Assembly: GCF_039769985.1 (NCBI RefSeq)
Contig: NZ_JBDNCH010000002.1
Span: 2,356,001 to 2,420,000, forward strand
Reading direction: 5' to 3'
Origin: Ponticoccus litoralis
GTDB lineage: Bacteria; Pseudomonadota; Alphaproteobacteria; Rhodobacterales; Rhodobacteraceae
DNA: 64,000 nucleotides
Below are positions 39,294 through 48,802 of this stretch, in pieces. The translations under genes and the position numbers were made by a program. A model generated the notes under the pieces. It did not search any database. It was not told the origin of the DNA and was given only the letters and a program-made list of their open reading frames with translations. Numbering within the stretch: the stretch's first letter is position 1; each line of letters begins with the position of its first letter.

Positions 39294-42265
39294 TCATCCG
39301 ATGGTCAGCGCTTCGTCGACGAGCGCGGCTTGCTGTGCCTTGTGCTGGCTTGCCAGGCCCGTGGCGGGCGAGGCAGAGGTGGCGCGGCCCACGTAGACGG
39401 GGCGCCGGTGGGTGGCCTTGATGCGGCCCAGCACCCATTCGATGTTGGGCTCGATGAAGCTCCAGGCGCCCCGGTTCTTGGGCTCTTCCTGGCACCAGAC
39501 GATTTCCGCCTGCTTGAAGCGTTCCAGTTCCTTCACCAGCGAGAGCGCCGGGAAGGGGTAGAACTGCTCGACCCGCAGAAGGTAGACATCGTCCAGCCCG
39601 CGCGAGTCCCGCTCTTCCAGCAGGTCGTAGTAGACCTTGCCGGAACACATGACGACGCGCTTGATCTGATCGTCGGGCTTCAGCTTGGTATCGCTTTCGC
39701 CGGATTCCGCGCTGTCCCACAGGATGCGGTGGAAGCTGGAACCGTCGGTGAAGTCCTTGATCTCCGAGACGCAAAGCTTGTGGCGCAGAAGCGACTTCGG
39801 CGTCATCAGCATCAGCGGCTTGCGGTAGCTGCGGTGCAGCTGGCGGCGCAGGATGTGGAAGTAGTTCGCCGGGGTCGAGCAGTTGGCGACGATCCAGTTG
39901 TCCTGCCCGCACATCTGCAGGAAGCGTTCCAGACGGGCCGAGGAGTGTTCGGGCCCCTGACCCTCGTAGCCATGCGGCATCAGGCAGACGAGGCCGGACA
40001 TCCGCAGCCACTTGGATTCACCCGAGGACACGAACTGGTCGAACATGATCTGCGCGCCATTGGCGAAGTCGCCGAACTGCGCTTCCCAGAGGGTCAGCGC
40101 GTTGGGTTCTGCCAGCGAATAGCCGTATTCGAAGCCCAGCACCGCGTATTCCGACAGCGCCGAGTCGATGACCTCGTAGCGGGCCTGCCCCTCGCGGATG
40201 TTGTTCAGCGGGTAATAGCGTTCCTCGGTGTTCTGGTCGATGAAGGCCGAGTGCCGCTGCGAGAACGTGCCGCGCGTCGAGATCCTGACCGGCAAGGCGC
40301 ACCGGGTAGCCTTCCAGCTGCAGCGAACCGAAGGCCATGGCCTCGGCGGTTGCCCAGTCGAAGCCCTTGCCGGTCTCGAACATCTGCCCGCGCGCCTCGA
40401 CGAGGCGGCCCACGGTCTTGTGCAGCGGGAAGCCCTCCGGCACGCGGGTCAGCGCGGCGCCGATATCCTTGGCGGTCTGCGCCTTGATCGAGGTCTTGCC
40501 GCGCTGGTACTTGCCCTGCTTCTGCCGGTCGAGATGGCTCCACCGGCCATCCAGCCAGTCGGCCTTGTTGGGCTTGTAGCTTTTCCCGGCCTCGAACTCT
40601 TCGTTCAGGTGGGCACGCGAAGGCGGCCTTCATGTCCTCGATTTCGCCCTCGGGGATCAGGCCGTCCTTGACCAGCCGCTCTGTGTACAGCGTCAGCGTG
40701 GTCTTCTGCTTCTTGATCTTGGTGTACATCACCGGGTTGGTGAACATGGGCTCGTCGCCCTCGTTGTGACCGAAGCGACGGTAGCAGAAGATGTCGATGA
40801 CCACGTCCTTGCCGAATTTCTGGCGGAACTCGGTCGCGACCTTGGCCGCGTGCACGACGGCCTCGGGGTCGTCGCCGTTGACGTGGAAGATCGGCGCCTC
40901 GACCACCAGAGCGTTGTCGGTGGGGTAGGGCGACGAGCGCGAGAAGTGCGGCGCGGTGGTGAAACCGATCTGGTTGTTCACGACGATATGGATGGTGCCG
41001 CCGGTGCGGTGACCGCGCAGGCCCGACAGCGCAAAGCATTCCGCAACGACGCCCTGACCGGCAAAGGCCGCGTCGCCGTGCAGCAGGATCGGCATGACCT
41101 GCGTGCGGTTGGTGTCGTTCAGCTGGTCCTGCTTGGCGCGGACCTTGCCCAGAACCACCGGGTTCACCGCCTCGAGGTGCGAGGGGTTGGCGGTCAGCGA
41201 CAGGTGCACCGGGTGGCCGTCGAATTCACGGTCCGACGAGGCGCCGAGGTGGTATTTCACGTCCCCCGAACCGTCGACGTCATCGGGCTTGAAGCTGCCG
41301 CCACTGGAATTCGTTGAAGATCGCCTTGTAGGGCTTCTGCATCACGTTCGCGAGCACCGACAGGCGGCCGCGGTGGGGCATGCCGATGACGATGTCCTTG
41401 ATGCCGAGGTTGCCGCCGCGCTTGATGATCTGCTCCATCGCGGGGATCAGGCTTTCGCCGCCGTCAAGGCCGAAGCGCTTGGTGCCCATGTACTTGACGT
41501 GCAGGAACTTCTCGAAGCCCTCGGCCTCGACCATCTTGTTCAGGATCGCCTTGCGGCCCTCGCGGGTGAAGGCGATTTCCTTGCCGTAGCCCTCGATCCG
41601 CTCTTTCAGCCATGCCGATTGCTCGGGGTCCGAGATGTGCATGTACTGCAGCGCGAAGGTGCCGCAATAGGTGCGCTTCACCAGCGACAGGATCTCGCGC
41701 AGCGAGGCGATCTGAAGCCCCAGCACGTTGTCGATGAAGATCGAGCCGGTCCATGTCGGCCTCGGTGAAGCCGTAGCTCTTCGGGTCAAGCTCGGGGTGG
41801 TTCGAGGTGTCGCGCAGGCCCAGCGGATCCAGATCGGCGGCAAGGTGGCCCCGGATCCGGTAGGCGCGGATGATCATCAGCGCCCGGATGCTGTCCAGCA
41901 CGGCGCGCTGGATGGCGTCGTTCGAGACCTCCGAGGCCCTTCTCGGCGGCCTTCTCGGCGATCTTCTTGCCCGCGCCCTTCGCCTCTGCCGGAACCATGG
42001 GCATCGGCCACTCGCCCGTCAGCGCGCCGGTCAGGTCGTCATTGGGCACCGGCGGCCAGTCTGCCCGGGCCCAGGACGGCCCCGCCGCCTGTTTGCGGAC
42101 GTCGCTGTCGTCGTCGCCCATCTGGCGGAAGAACTCTGCCCAGGCCTCGTCGACGGCTTTCGGGTCCGAGGCATAGCGCGCGTACATCTGCTCCAGGTAC
42201 TCGGCATTGTGCCCCTGCATGAAGCTGGAGGCGTGGAACAGATCGTTGGGGCTTTGGTCGGTCAT
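39294..42265 (-). CDS. sucA: 2-oxoglutarate dehydrogenase E1 component, five frameshifts
   Basis: Corrected length is 988 residues, slightly longer than E. coli SucA. Recognisable blocks: N-terminal LFHASSFMQGHNAEYLEQMYARYASDP, IGMPHRGRLSVLANVMQKPY, LTANPSHLEAVNPVVLGKVRAKQDQ, FGHNEGDEPMFTNPVMY, TRGTFSQRHSAFIDQNTEERYYPLNNI and the C-terminal YVGRATSASPATG. The frame is broken near 41931 (extra base in CTCGAG), 41744 (CGGCCG), 41303 (CCAGG), 40615 (CGCGGCCC) and 40281 (CGAATCC). All five restore the family sequence when one base is removed. Last five residues overlap no neighbour; sucB starts 47 nt on. Confidence 0.95.
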
Positions 42266-42528
42266 TGTGGCACCTCGTTGGGGTTGGGCCCGTATGTGTT
42301 GGGACGGGCCTGCGACAAAGGCAGAGGCAGGCCCATCGTGTTCTGAAACAGCGCCGGAGTGGCGGGAAGGGAGGCTGGCGGCAGCCATGGCGGACGGGCG
42401 CGTCGCCACCATCCGCGGTCGCTCTCTGCCCTCAGCGCATATGCAGCTTCGTTTCGCATTCAGCCTTCACTCATAGCCAAGCGTCAGGAGAGGGGGCCGC
42501 AACCGGCCCACCGTCATGAAGCTTGTGG

Positions 42529-42556
42529 CGGGGCGGGCCATTACAAGCCCGCCCCG
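42529..42556 (-). terminator. Hairpin between sucD and sucA
   Basis: cggggcgggc / gcccgccccg, perfect 10-bp arms around an 8-nt loop, 7 nt past the sucD stop. No T tract follows on the minus strand, so it may stabilise the sucCD message or pause transcription rather than stop it. Confidence 0.55.
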
Positions 42557-42562
42557 GGGAAT

Positions 42563-43450
42563 TCACCCCTTCTTGATCGCTTCCATGACCGCCTCGCCCA
42601 GCGTGGCGGGGCTGTCTGCGACCACGATCCCGGCGGATTTCATCGCCTCGATCTTGTCCTCGGCACCGCCCTTGCCACCGGCGACGATGGCGCCCGCGTG
42701 GCCCATGCGGCGGCCCGGAGGCGCCGTGCGACCGGCGATGAAGCCCGCGATCGGCTTCCAGCGGCCCTTTTTCTTCTGCTCGGCGATGAAGGCTGCCGCA
42801 TCCTCTTCGGCAGAGCCGCCGATCTCGCCGATCATGATGATGGCCTCGGTTTCCGGATCATCAAGGAACATGTCCAGCACGTCGATGTGCTCGGTGCCCT
42901 TGATCGGGTCGCCGCCGATGCCCACGGCGGAGGACTGGCCAAGGCCCATGTCGGTGGTCTGCTTGACCGCCTCGTAGGTCAGGGTGCCGGAACGGGACAC
43001 CACGCCGACCTTGCCGCGCTTGTGGATATGGCCGGGCATGATGCCGATCTTGCAGGCGTCGGGGGTGATGACGCCGGGGCAGTTCGGCCCGATCAGGCGG
43101 GACTTGCTGTTCTCGAGCGCGCGCTTGACCTTCATCATGTCCAGCACCGGGATGCCCTCGGTGATGCAGACGATCAGTTCCATCTCGGCGTCGATGGCTT
43201 CGAGGATCGAGTCGGCGGCGAAGGGCGGCGGCACGTAGATCACCGAGGCGTTGGCTTCGGTCACGTGCTTCGCCTCGTGGACCGAGTTGAAGACCGGCAG
43301 GTTCAGGTGTTCGGTTCCGCCCTTTCCGGGGGTCACGCCGCCGACCATCTTGGTCCCGTAGGCGATGGCCTGTTCGGAATGGAACGTGCCCTGAGAGCCG
43401 GTCAGGCCCTGGCAGATGACTTTGGTGTTCTCGTTTACGAGGACGGCCAT
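42563..43450 (-). CDS. sucD: Succinate-CoA ligase, alpha subunit
   Basis: 295 residues from an ATG behind AAGGAG. It couples succinyl-CoA cleavage to NTP synthesis. CoA-binding Rossmann part: VICQGLTGSQGTFHSEQAIAYGTKMVGG. The phosphorylated His251 is in RMGHAGAIV, and the GPNCPGVITPDACKIGIMPGHIHKRG and GGDPIKGTEHIDVLDMF segments are typical. Intact frame. Confidence 0.97.
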   Translation of the reverse strand: MAVLVNENTKVICQGLTGSQGTFHSEQAIAYGTKMVGGVTPGKGGTEHLNLPVFNSVHEAKHVTEANASVIYVPPPFAADSILEAIDAEMELIVCITEGIPVLDMMKVKRALENSKSRLIGPNCPGVITPDACKIGIMPGHIHKRGKVGVVSRSGTLTYEAVKQTTDMGLGQSSAVGIGGDPIKGTEHIDVLDMFLDDPETEAIIMIGEIGGSAEEDAAAFIAEQKKKGRWKPIAGFIAGRTAPPGRRMGHAGAIVAGGKGGAEDKIEAMKSAGIVVADSPATLGEAVMEAIKKG

Positions 43451-43591
43451 TGTGGTGGTCTCCTTAGTGAGACGCCCGCAGGGGGCGATATGCGAAAGCG
43501 CGCGGCGCCGGACGCTCCGGGCCGCGGACATGACAAGACAGAGCGAAGGCCGGGGCCCCGCTCTGCCGAAAGGCAATGCGATTTTCGGGGG

Positions 43592-43948
43592 TTACAGTTC
43601 TTCGGGGCCGAGATACTCGTCCAGAACGCGGGCCACCAGCATGGCCGCGCCGCCCATCAGCAGCGACTTGCCCAGCTGATCGGTCAGATTGCCCGGCGCA
43701 AAAGAGGCCGCGCCGTCCCGCACCCGATGGGCAAAGCCCCTGCGCAACCGGCCATTGGCGGTGCGCCCGTAGGGTCTGGGATCCGGCACCTGTCCGAAGG
43801 CGGGCTTGACCCGCAGAAGCATCGCACCGGCGGTCAGCAGGCCCGCACCGATCAGGAAGGGCTTGAGCCGGTCGCGACTGCGCACGATCGGCAGGGCATC
43901 CTTCAGGTCCTGTGCGTCGGGCAGGTCGGATTTTCTCAGCAAGGGCAT
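43592..43948 (-). CDS. Hypothetical membrane-associated protein between sucC and sucD
   Basis: 118 residues from an ATG 7 nt behind GGAGGT. A polar N-terminus (LLRKSDLPDAQDLKDALPIVRSRDRLKP) precedes a hydrophobic segment (FLIGAGLLTAGAMLLRV), a basic middle and a second weaker hydrophobic segment (LLMGGAAMLVARVLDEYL). No family recognised. Insertion of an unrelated gene between sucC and sucD is unusual. Confidence 0.6.
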   Translation of the reverse strand: MPLLRKSDLPDAQDLKDALPIVRSRDRLKPFLIGAGLLTAGAMLLRVKPAFGQVPDPRPYGRTANGRLRRGFAHRVRDGAASFAPGNLTDQLGKSLLMGGAAMLVARVLDEYLGPEEL

Positions 43949-44088
43949 GTCTGTCACCTCCGTTGGGAAGGCAACACGCGATGCGCGACAATGGTTCCGC
44001 GCGCGTTACCCCGCGCGGCGCCTGTCTGATGCTGAGTGTGTCGACCGATATCATGACCGTTGTCCCGGGGCGTCGCCCCTTCACGCCT

Positions 44089-44111
44089 CGGAGGCTCCGG
44101 CGGAGCCTCCG
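44089..44111. repeat. Hairpin between sucC and the small membrane gene
   Basis: cggaggctcc ggc ggagcctccg, perfect 10-bp arms, 27 nt past the sucC stop. Flanked by cggggc / gccccg dyads. Confidence 0.5.
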
Positions 44112-44137
44112 CCGGGGCCGAAGCCCCGGAGCGGCGT

Positions 44138-45332
44138 TCACCCCTTGACCGCCTTGACGATCTTCTCGGCGCCGTCGGACAGATTGTCTGCCGCGATGAC
44201 GTTCAGGCCCGAGCTGGCAATGATCTCCTTGCCCTTCTCGACGTTCGTGCCCTCAAGGCGCACGACCAGCGGGACCTCGAGACCGACCTCTTTCACCGCG
44301 GCGATGACGCCCTCGGCGATGACGTCGCAGCGCATGATGCCGCCGAAGATGTTGACGAGGATGCCTTTGACGTTCTTGTCAGAGGTGATGATCTTGAAGG
44401 CCTCGGTCACCTTCTCCTTGGTCGCGCCGCCGCCCACGTCGAGGAAGTTGGCAGGCTCTGCGCCATAGAGCTTGATGATGTCCATGGTTGCCATGGCAAG
44501 GCCCGCGCCGTTGACCATGCAGCCGATCTCGCCATCCAGGGCGATGTAGTTCAGATCGTACTTGGAGGCTTCCAGTTCCTTGGAATCCTCTTCCGTGGTG
44601 TCACGCAGCTCGGAGACCTCGGACTGGCGGTACATGGCGTTGCCGTCGAAGCCCAGCTTGGCGTCCAGCACCTTGAGCGAGCCGTTGGTCATGACGATCA
44701 GCGGGTTGATCTCCAGCATCTCCATGTCGCGCTCGATGAAGGCCTGGTAGAGGATGCCCATCAGCTTCACGCATTCCTTGACCTGCGCGCCGGTGAGGCC
44801 CAGGGCAAAGGCGACGCGGCGGTCGTGGAACGGCTGGTAGCCGGTGGCCGGATCGACGGAGAAGGACAGGATCTTCTCGGGGGTGGAGGCTGCGACCTCC
44901 TCGATGTCCATGCCGCCCTCGGTCGAGCAGACGAAGGACACGCGCGAGGTCACGCGGTCGACCAGCAGGGCGAGGTAGAACTCGCTCTCGATGTCCGAAC
45001 CGTCCTCGATGTAGATGCGGTTGACCTGCTTGCCTGCCGGGCCGGTCTGATGCGTCACGAGCGTCTTGCCCAGCATCTTCTTGGCTTCCTCGGCGGCTTC
45101 CTCGACCGACTTGGCAAGGCGCACGCCGCCCTTTTCGCCAGCGGCCTCTTCCTTGAACGATCCCTTGCCGCGGCTCGCCCGCGTGGATCTGCGCCTTGAC
45201 AACCCAGAGCGGTCCGTCAAGCGCCCCGGCTGCGGTCTTGGCGTCCTCGGCTCTCAGGACGACGCGGTCGTCCGAGACAGGGGCGCCATAGCTGCGCAGA
45301 AGCGCCTTGGCCTGGTATTCATGGATATTCAT
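44138..45332 (-). CDS. sucC: Succinate-CoA ligase, beta subunit, one frameshift
   Basis: Corrected length is 397 residues. ATP-grasp start MNIHEYQAKALLRSYGAPV, the LWVVKAQIHAGGRGKGSFK loop and FLDVGGGATKEKVTEAFKII are diagnostic. The frame breaks at 45175: the sense strand reads ggcgagccgcggc where ggcggccgcggc gives AGGRGKG, one extra base at CGGCCG. First gene of the sucC-sucD-sucA-sucB-lpdA series. A possible promoter and a large palindrome lie upstream. Confidence 0.95.
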
Positions 45333-45392
45333 GGGTCAACGATCCCCGTTTTGCTGCGGATTGTAGACCTGTAAGCCCCGCGCGGCGCCCGG

Positions 45393-45422
45393 AATAAAGT
45401 GTTATCTGCCAAAGCTGCGCAA
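45393..45422 (-). promoter_or_regulatory. Possible sigma70-type promoter of sucC
   Basis: On the minus strand TTGCGC and TTTATT are separated by 18 nt, about 60 nt upstream of the sucC ATG, in locally AT-richer sequence. Confidence 0.35.
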
Positions 45423-45443
45423 ATGTAGCGGTTTTTCGACATT

Positions 45444-45473
45444 TGTGATCACGCGTTTTGCGGCGTGATCACA
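45444..45473. promoter_or_regulatory. Perfect inverted-repeat operator candidate
   Basis: TGTGATCACGC and GCGTGATCACA: 11-bp perfect arms, 8-nt spacer, between the divergent sucC and glycosyltransferase genes. Each arm itself contains the palindrome GTGATCAC, so two dimers might bind side by side. It lies just upstream of the possible sucC promoter. Confidence 0.6.
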
Positions 45474-45551
45474 GGACGCTGCATTGTTAGCGCTTGGCAG
45501 AGAATCACCGGGTTTCTAAGGTGAGTCGCAGGGGGCAGGACAGGAGCGGCA

Positions 45552-46580
45552 ATGCAGGAATGGGCGGTCGTGATGACGGCGCGGGAACCGGGCGCGCTGG
45601 TCGAAGCCAATGTGCGCTGGCACCTGGCAGGCGGCGCGGCAGAGGTGCATGTCTACCTCGACCGTCCCGACGATCCGGTGGCACCGGGGCTGGCGCGGAT
45701 TCCGGGGTGCCGGGTGACAGTCTGCGACGCGGCGCACTGGCGGGCGCTGCGGCCCCGGCGCGGCGCGCCCGCCTCGCAGATGCGCCGCCAGAGCCTGAAC
45801 GCGGCCCATGCGCAGGGGCGCTGCGCCGCCGACTGGCTGGTGCACCTGGATGCGGACGAGTTCCTCTGGCAGGACCGGCCGCTGGCGTCTGAGCTTCCCG
45901 CCGTCTCGGAGCTGGGGGCAGAGCTGCGCTTTGCGGTGATGGAACGCGCGCTGATGGCCGGGCAGGCGCAGGCGGGGCTTTTCGACGGGGTCTTCCGCCG
46001 CGCCTCGCCGGGCGGCAAGGGGATGGATGCGGTGATCTACGGCGCCCTCGCGCCGCATCTGCGCGAGGGCATGTTCAGCCACGGGTCCGGCAAATGCGCC
46101 GTGCCGGTCGGGCAGGGGTTCCGCCAGATGGTGCATGAATCCTACCTCGAGGCCGGGGGCAAACGCCGGCGCGCGCCGGCGTGGCGCTCGACCACCACCC
46201 GGCTGCTGCATTTCGACGGGGTCACGCCGCTGCACTGGCTGCTGAAGCTGATCCGCTACAGGGGGCAGCCGCCCGAGGTGCAGGCGCATATCCTGCCGCC
46301 GCACCGGATGGCGCAGATCGCATGGATGCTCGACCGGATGGGCAGCCTGGAGGAGGCGCTGGAGGCCGAGGCCGGGCTGCACCGCCTGACGCAGCCGCAG
46401 GCAGACCGGCTGCGCGGCTTCGGCCTGCTGGAAGAGGCGCTGTCCTTCGATCCCGGCAGGCTGCCCGGGATGCCGGATCTCTCGGTCGCGGCCTTCGACC
46501 GCTCGCTTCTGGCACAGGACCCGGACCTCTGGGAGATGACCGGCTGGGGGCGGCGTGAAAGCGGCTTCGAAGCCGCTTGA
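45552..46580 (+). CDS. Glycosyltransferase family 2-like protein
   Basis: 342 residues. The N-terminal WAVVMTAREPGALVEANVRWHLAGGAAEVHVYLDRPDD and WLVHLDADEFLW (the DxD metal site) match GT2/GT92-like enzymes often found in roseobacter surface-polysaccharide loci. RQMVHESYLEAGGKRRRAP and LLHFDGVTPLHWLLKLIRY form the acceptor side. The sugar and acceptor are unknown. The ATG follows GGACAGGAGCGGCA. No other glycan gene is nearby. Confidence 0.78.
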   Translation: MQEWAVVMTAREPGALVEANVRWHLAGGAAEVHVYLDRPDDPVAPGLARIPGCRVTVCDAAHWRALRPRRGAPASQMRRQSLNAAHAQGRCAADWLVHLDADEFLWQDRPLASELPAVSELGAELRFAVMERALMAGQAQAGLFDGVFRRASPGGKGMDAVIYGALAPHLREGMFSHGSGKCAVPVGQGFRQMVHESYLEAGGKRRRAPAWRSTTTRLLHFDGVTPLHWLLKLIRYRGQPPEVQAHILPPHRMAQIAWMLDRMGSLEEALEAEAGLHRLTQPQADRLRGFGLLEEALSFDPGRLPGMPDLSVAAFDRSLLAQDPDLWEMTGWGRRESGFEAA

Positions 46581-46582
46581 GA

Positions 46583-46604
46583 AAGCCCCTTCGAAGGGGC
46601 TTCC
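46583..46604 (+). terminator. Hairpin after the glycosyltransferase gene
   Basis: aagcccctt cg aaggggctt, perfect 9-bp arms, directly after the stop. A second dyad gcggctt cgaagccgc lies in the last codons. Confidence 0.6.
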
Positions 46605-46610
46605 CCGGCC

Positions 46611-46643
46611 AAACGAAAACGCCCGGGCGCGGCGGCCCGGGCG
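46611..46643 (-). terminator. Terminator of mdh
   Basis: On the minus strand cgcccgggc / gcccgggcg (9 bp, 6-nt loop) is followed by gttttcgttt, 25 nt past the mdh stop. Confidence 0.8.
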
Positions 46644-46667
46644 GTTCCATGGATGCTCTCGGAGGGC

Positions 46668-47630
46668 TTACGCCAGCGAGGTGTCGATGCCCTTGCAGGC
46701 CTCCACGAGGCCCTGAACGGCCTTCACGGAGGTGTCGAACATCTCCTGCTCTTCCTTGTTGAGCTTGATGTTGACGATGCGCTCGATGCCGCCGGCGCCG
46801 ATCACGGTCGGCACGCCCACGTACATGTCCTTCACGCCGAGGTCGCCGTCGCAATAGGCGGCGCAGGGCAGGACGCGCTTCTGGTCCTTCAGGTAGGCCT
46901 CTGCCATCTCGATCGCCGAGGTGGCGGGGGCGTAATAGGCGGAACCGGTCTTCAGCAGGCCGACGATCTCGGCGCCGCCGTCACGGGTGCGCTGGACGAT
47001 GGCGTCCATCTTGTCCTTGGTGGTCCAGCCCATCTCGATCAGGTCGGGCAGGGGGATGCCCGCGACGGTCGAATAGCGCAGCGAGGGCACCATGGTGTCG
47101 CCGTGGCCGCCCAGCACGAAGGCGGTGACGTCCTTCATCGAGACGTCGAATTCCAGCGACAGGAAGTGGCGGAAGCGGGCCGAGTCCAGCACGCCGGCCA
47201 TGCCGCAGACCTTGTTCGCGGGCAGGCCCGAGAACTTCTGCAGCGCCCAGACCATCGCGTCGAGCGGGTTGGTGATGCAGATCACGAAGGCGTCGGGGGC
47301 GTTGGCGGCGATGCCCTCGCCCACGGACTTCATGACCTTGAGGTTGATGCCCAGCAGGTCGTCGCGCGACATGCCCGGCTTGCGCGGCACACCGGCGGTC
47401 ACGATGCAGACGTCGGCGCCGGCGATGTCGGCGTAGTCCTGCGTGCCCTTCAGCCTTGCGTCGAAGCCTTCCGAGGGGCCGGATTCTGCGATGTCGAGCG
47501 ACTTGCCCTCGGGGGTGCCCTCGGCGATGTCGAAGAGCACGACGTCGCCCAGTTCCTTCATTGCTGCGAGGTGGGCGAGCGTGCCACCGATCTGTCCCGC
47601 GCCGATGAGGGCGATCTTGGGTCTGGCCAT
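46668..47630 (-). CDS. mdh: Malate dehydrogenase
   Basis: 320 residues, LDH-like MDH type. NAD loop IALIGAGQIGGTLAHLAA, VPRKPGMSRDDLLGINLKV with substrate Arg residues, NPLDAMVWALQK, GMAGVLDSARFRHFL, and the catalytic His176 in LGGHGDTMVPS. It oxidises malate to oxaloacetate. The ATG at 47630 follows ccggag; a longer open frame upstream is not supported. It is separated from the suc genes by the glycosyltransferase on the other strand. Confidence 0.97.
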   Translation of the reverse strand: MARPKIALIGAGQIGGTLAHLAAMKELGDVVLFDIAEGTPEGKSLDIAESGPSEGFDARLKGTQDYADIAGADVCIVTAGVPRKPGMSRDDLLGINLKVMKSVGEGIAANAPDAFVICITNPLDAMVWALQKFSGLPANKVCGMAGVLDSARFRHFLSLEFDVSMKDVTAFVLGGHGDTMVPSLRYSTVAGIPLPDLIEMGWTTKDKMDAIVQRTRDGGAEIVGLLKTGSAYYAPATSAIEMAEAYLKDQKRVLPCAAYCDGDLGVKDMYVGVPTVIGAGGIERIVNIKLNKEEQEMFDTSVKAVQGLVEACKGIDTSLA

Positions 47631-47790
47631 GGATAGGATCTCCGGTCCTTCGTGAATTTGGTGGTTTGGGTACGCTCTTGCCGTCCGCGTTGCAAGGGTG
47701 CCGCGCTGCGGCATGGCCCGCGAGGGGGCTGTCATGTGCCCGGTGTTCGCGCTAAAGCCATGGCAACCCCGCAGCTTACAGGAGGCGCGT

Positions 47791-48543
47791 GTGGACCTTT
47801 TCAGCGCGGCGGTGCTGGCCGCCACCATCCCGGCGGTGATTTTCGCAGGCATCTCCAAGGGCGGTTTCGGCTCTGGCGTGGCCTTTGCAAGCTCCTCGAT
47901 TCTGGCGGTCCTGCTGCCCCCGGCGGTGGCGGTGGGGCTGATGCTGCCGCTGCTGATGCTGATGGATGTGCAGGGGCTGGTGGCCTACTGGCGGCAATGG
48001 GACTGGCCGGTGTCCCGGGTCCTGCTTTTGGGCGCCGTGCCGGGGACGGTGCTGGGCGCGCTGTTCTGGGCCTCCGCCGATCCGGACATGATCCGGCTGA
48101 TCATCGGCGCCGTGGCGCTGGTCTTCGTGGCCTGGCAGGCGGCGCAGCAGCTGGGGCTGATCCGGCTGGGCGCGCGCTTCGGCGCGAAGACGGGGGTGGT
48201 CTCGGGCGTGGTGCTGGGCTTCACCAGCTTCGTCAGCCACGCCGGAGGGCCCGCGGCGGCGGTCTACATGCTGGGGCAGGGGCTGTCCAAGACCGCCTAC
48301 CAGGCGACCACGGTGCTGGTCTTCTGGGCGGTGAACCTGTTCAAGTCGGGCTTCTACCTGGGCATGGGCATCTTCACGCGCGAGACGCTGCTTTTGGATC
48401 TGGTGCTGATCCCCTTCGCGTTGCTGGGAACCTGGGCGGGGATCAAGCTACACCACATGGTGTCCGAGCGGGTCTTCTACGGCATCACCTACGTGGCCCT
48501 GACCCTGACCGGGGCAAAGCTGGTCTGGGATGCGCTGAGCTGA
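47791..48543 (+). CDS. TauE/SafE-family sulfite exporter / permease
   Basis: 250 residues from a GTG 5 nt behind AGGAGG. Eight hydrophobic segments in two repeats, each with the typical glycine motif (GISKGGFGSGVAFASSSIL near residue 20; GFTSFVSHAGGPAAAVYML near residue 145). TauE/SafE proteins move sulfite, sulfoacetate or other small anions. With tpa elsewhere in this window a sulfonate role is conceivable, but the two genes lie 16 kb apart. Confidence 0.88.
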   Translation: MDLFSAAVLAATIPAVIFAGISKGGFGSGVAFASSSILAVLLPPAVAVGLMLPLLMLMDVQGLVAYWRQWDWPVSRVLLLGAVPGTVLGALFWASADPDMIRLIIGAVALVFVAWQAAQQLGLIRLGARFGAKTGVVSGVVLGFTSFVSHAGGPAAAVYMLGQGLSKTAYQATTVLVFWAVNLFKSGFYLGMGIFTRETLLLDLVLIPFALLGTWAGIKLHHMVSERVFYGITYVALTLTGAKLVWDALS

Positions 48544-48580
48544 GCGCCTGCGGGGACGGGCGGGGGCCAGCCCCCGCACC

Positions 48581-48606
48581 CCCGGGATATTTCCCGACAG
48601 AAGAAG
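48581..48606 (+). repeat. Intergenic element, copy H
   Basis: cccgggATATTTCCCGACAGAAGAAG, 37 nt after the TauE/SafE stop, preceded by gggggccagccccc. Confidence 0.65.
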
Positions 48607-48623
48607 GATGCGCGGCCTGCCTG

Positions 48624-48650
48624 TTTCTTCTGTCCGGAGATATCCCGGGG
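48624..48650 (-). repeat. Intergenic element, copy I
   Basis: TTTCTTCTGTCCGGAGATAT followed by cccgggg. It lies in reverse orientation 17 nt after copy H, so the two can pair as a long hairpin. Confidence 0.65.
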
Positions 48651-48802
48651 TGCGCGAGGGCTGAGGCGAAGCCGAACGCGCGCAGCCCCCGGCTTTCCGG
48701 GGAGAAGGGCGCGCAAGACCGGCCCCCTCTGGACGAAAGCGGCGCCGCGCCCTATCACCCCGCTCGACACCTGCCGCCCAAACGCCGCCGAAGGATACCC
48801 CC

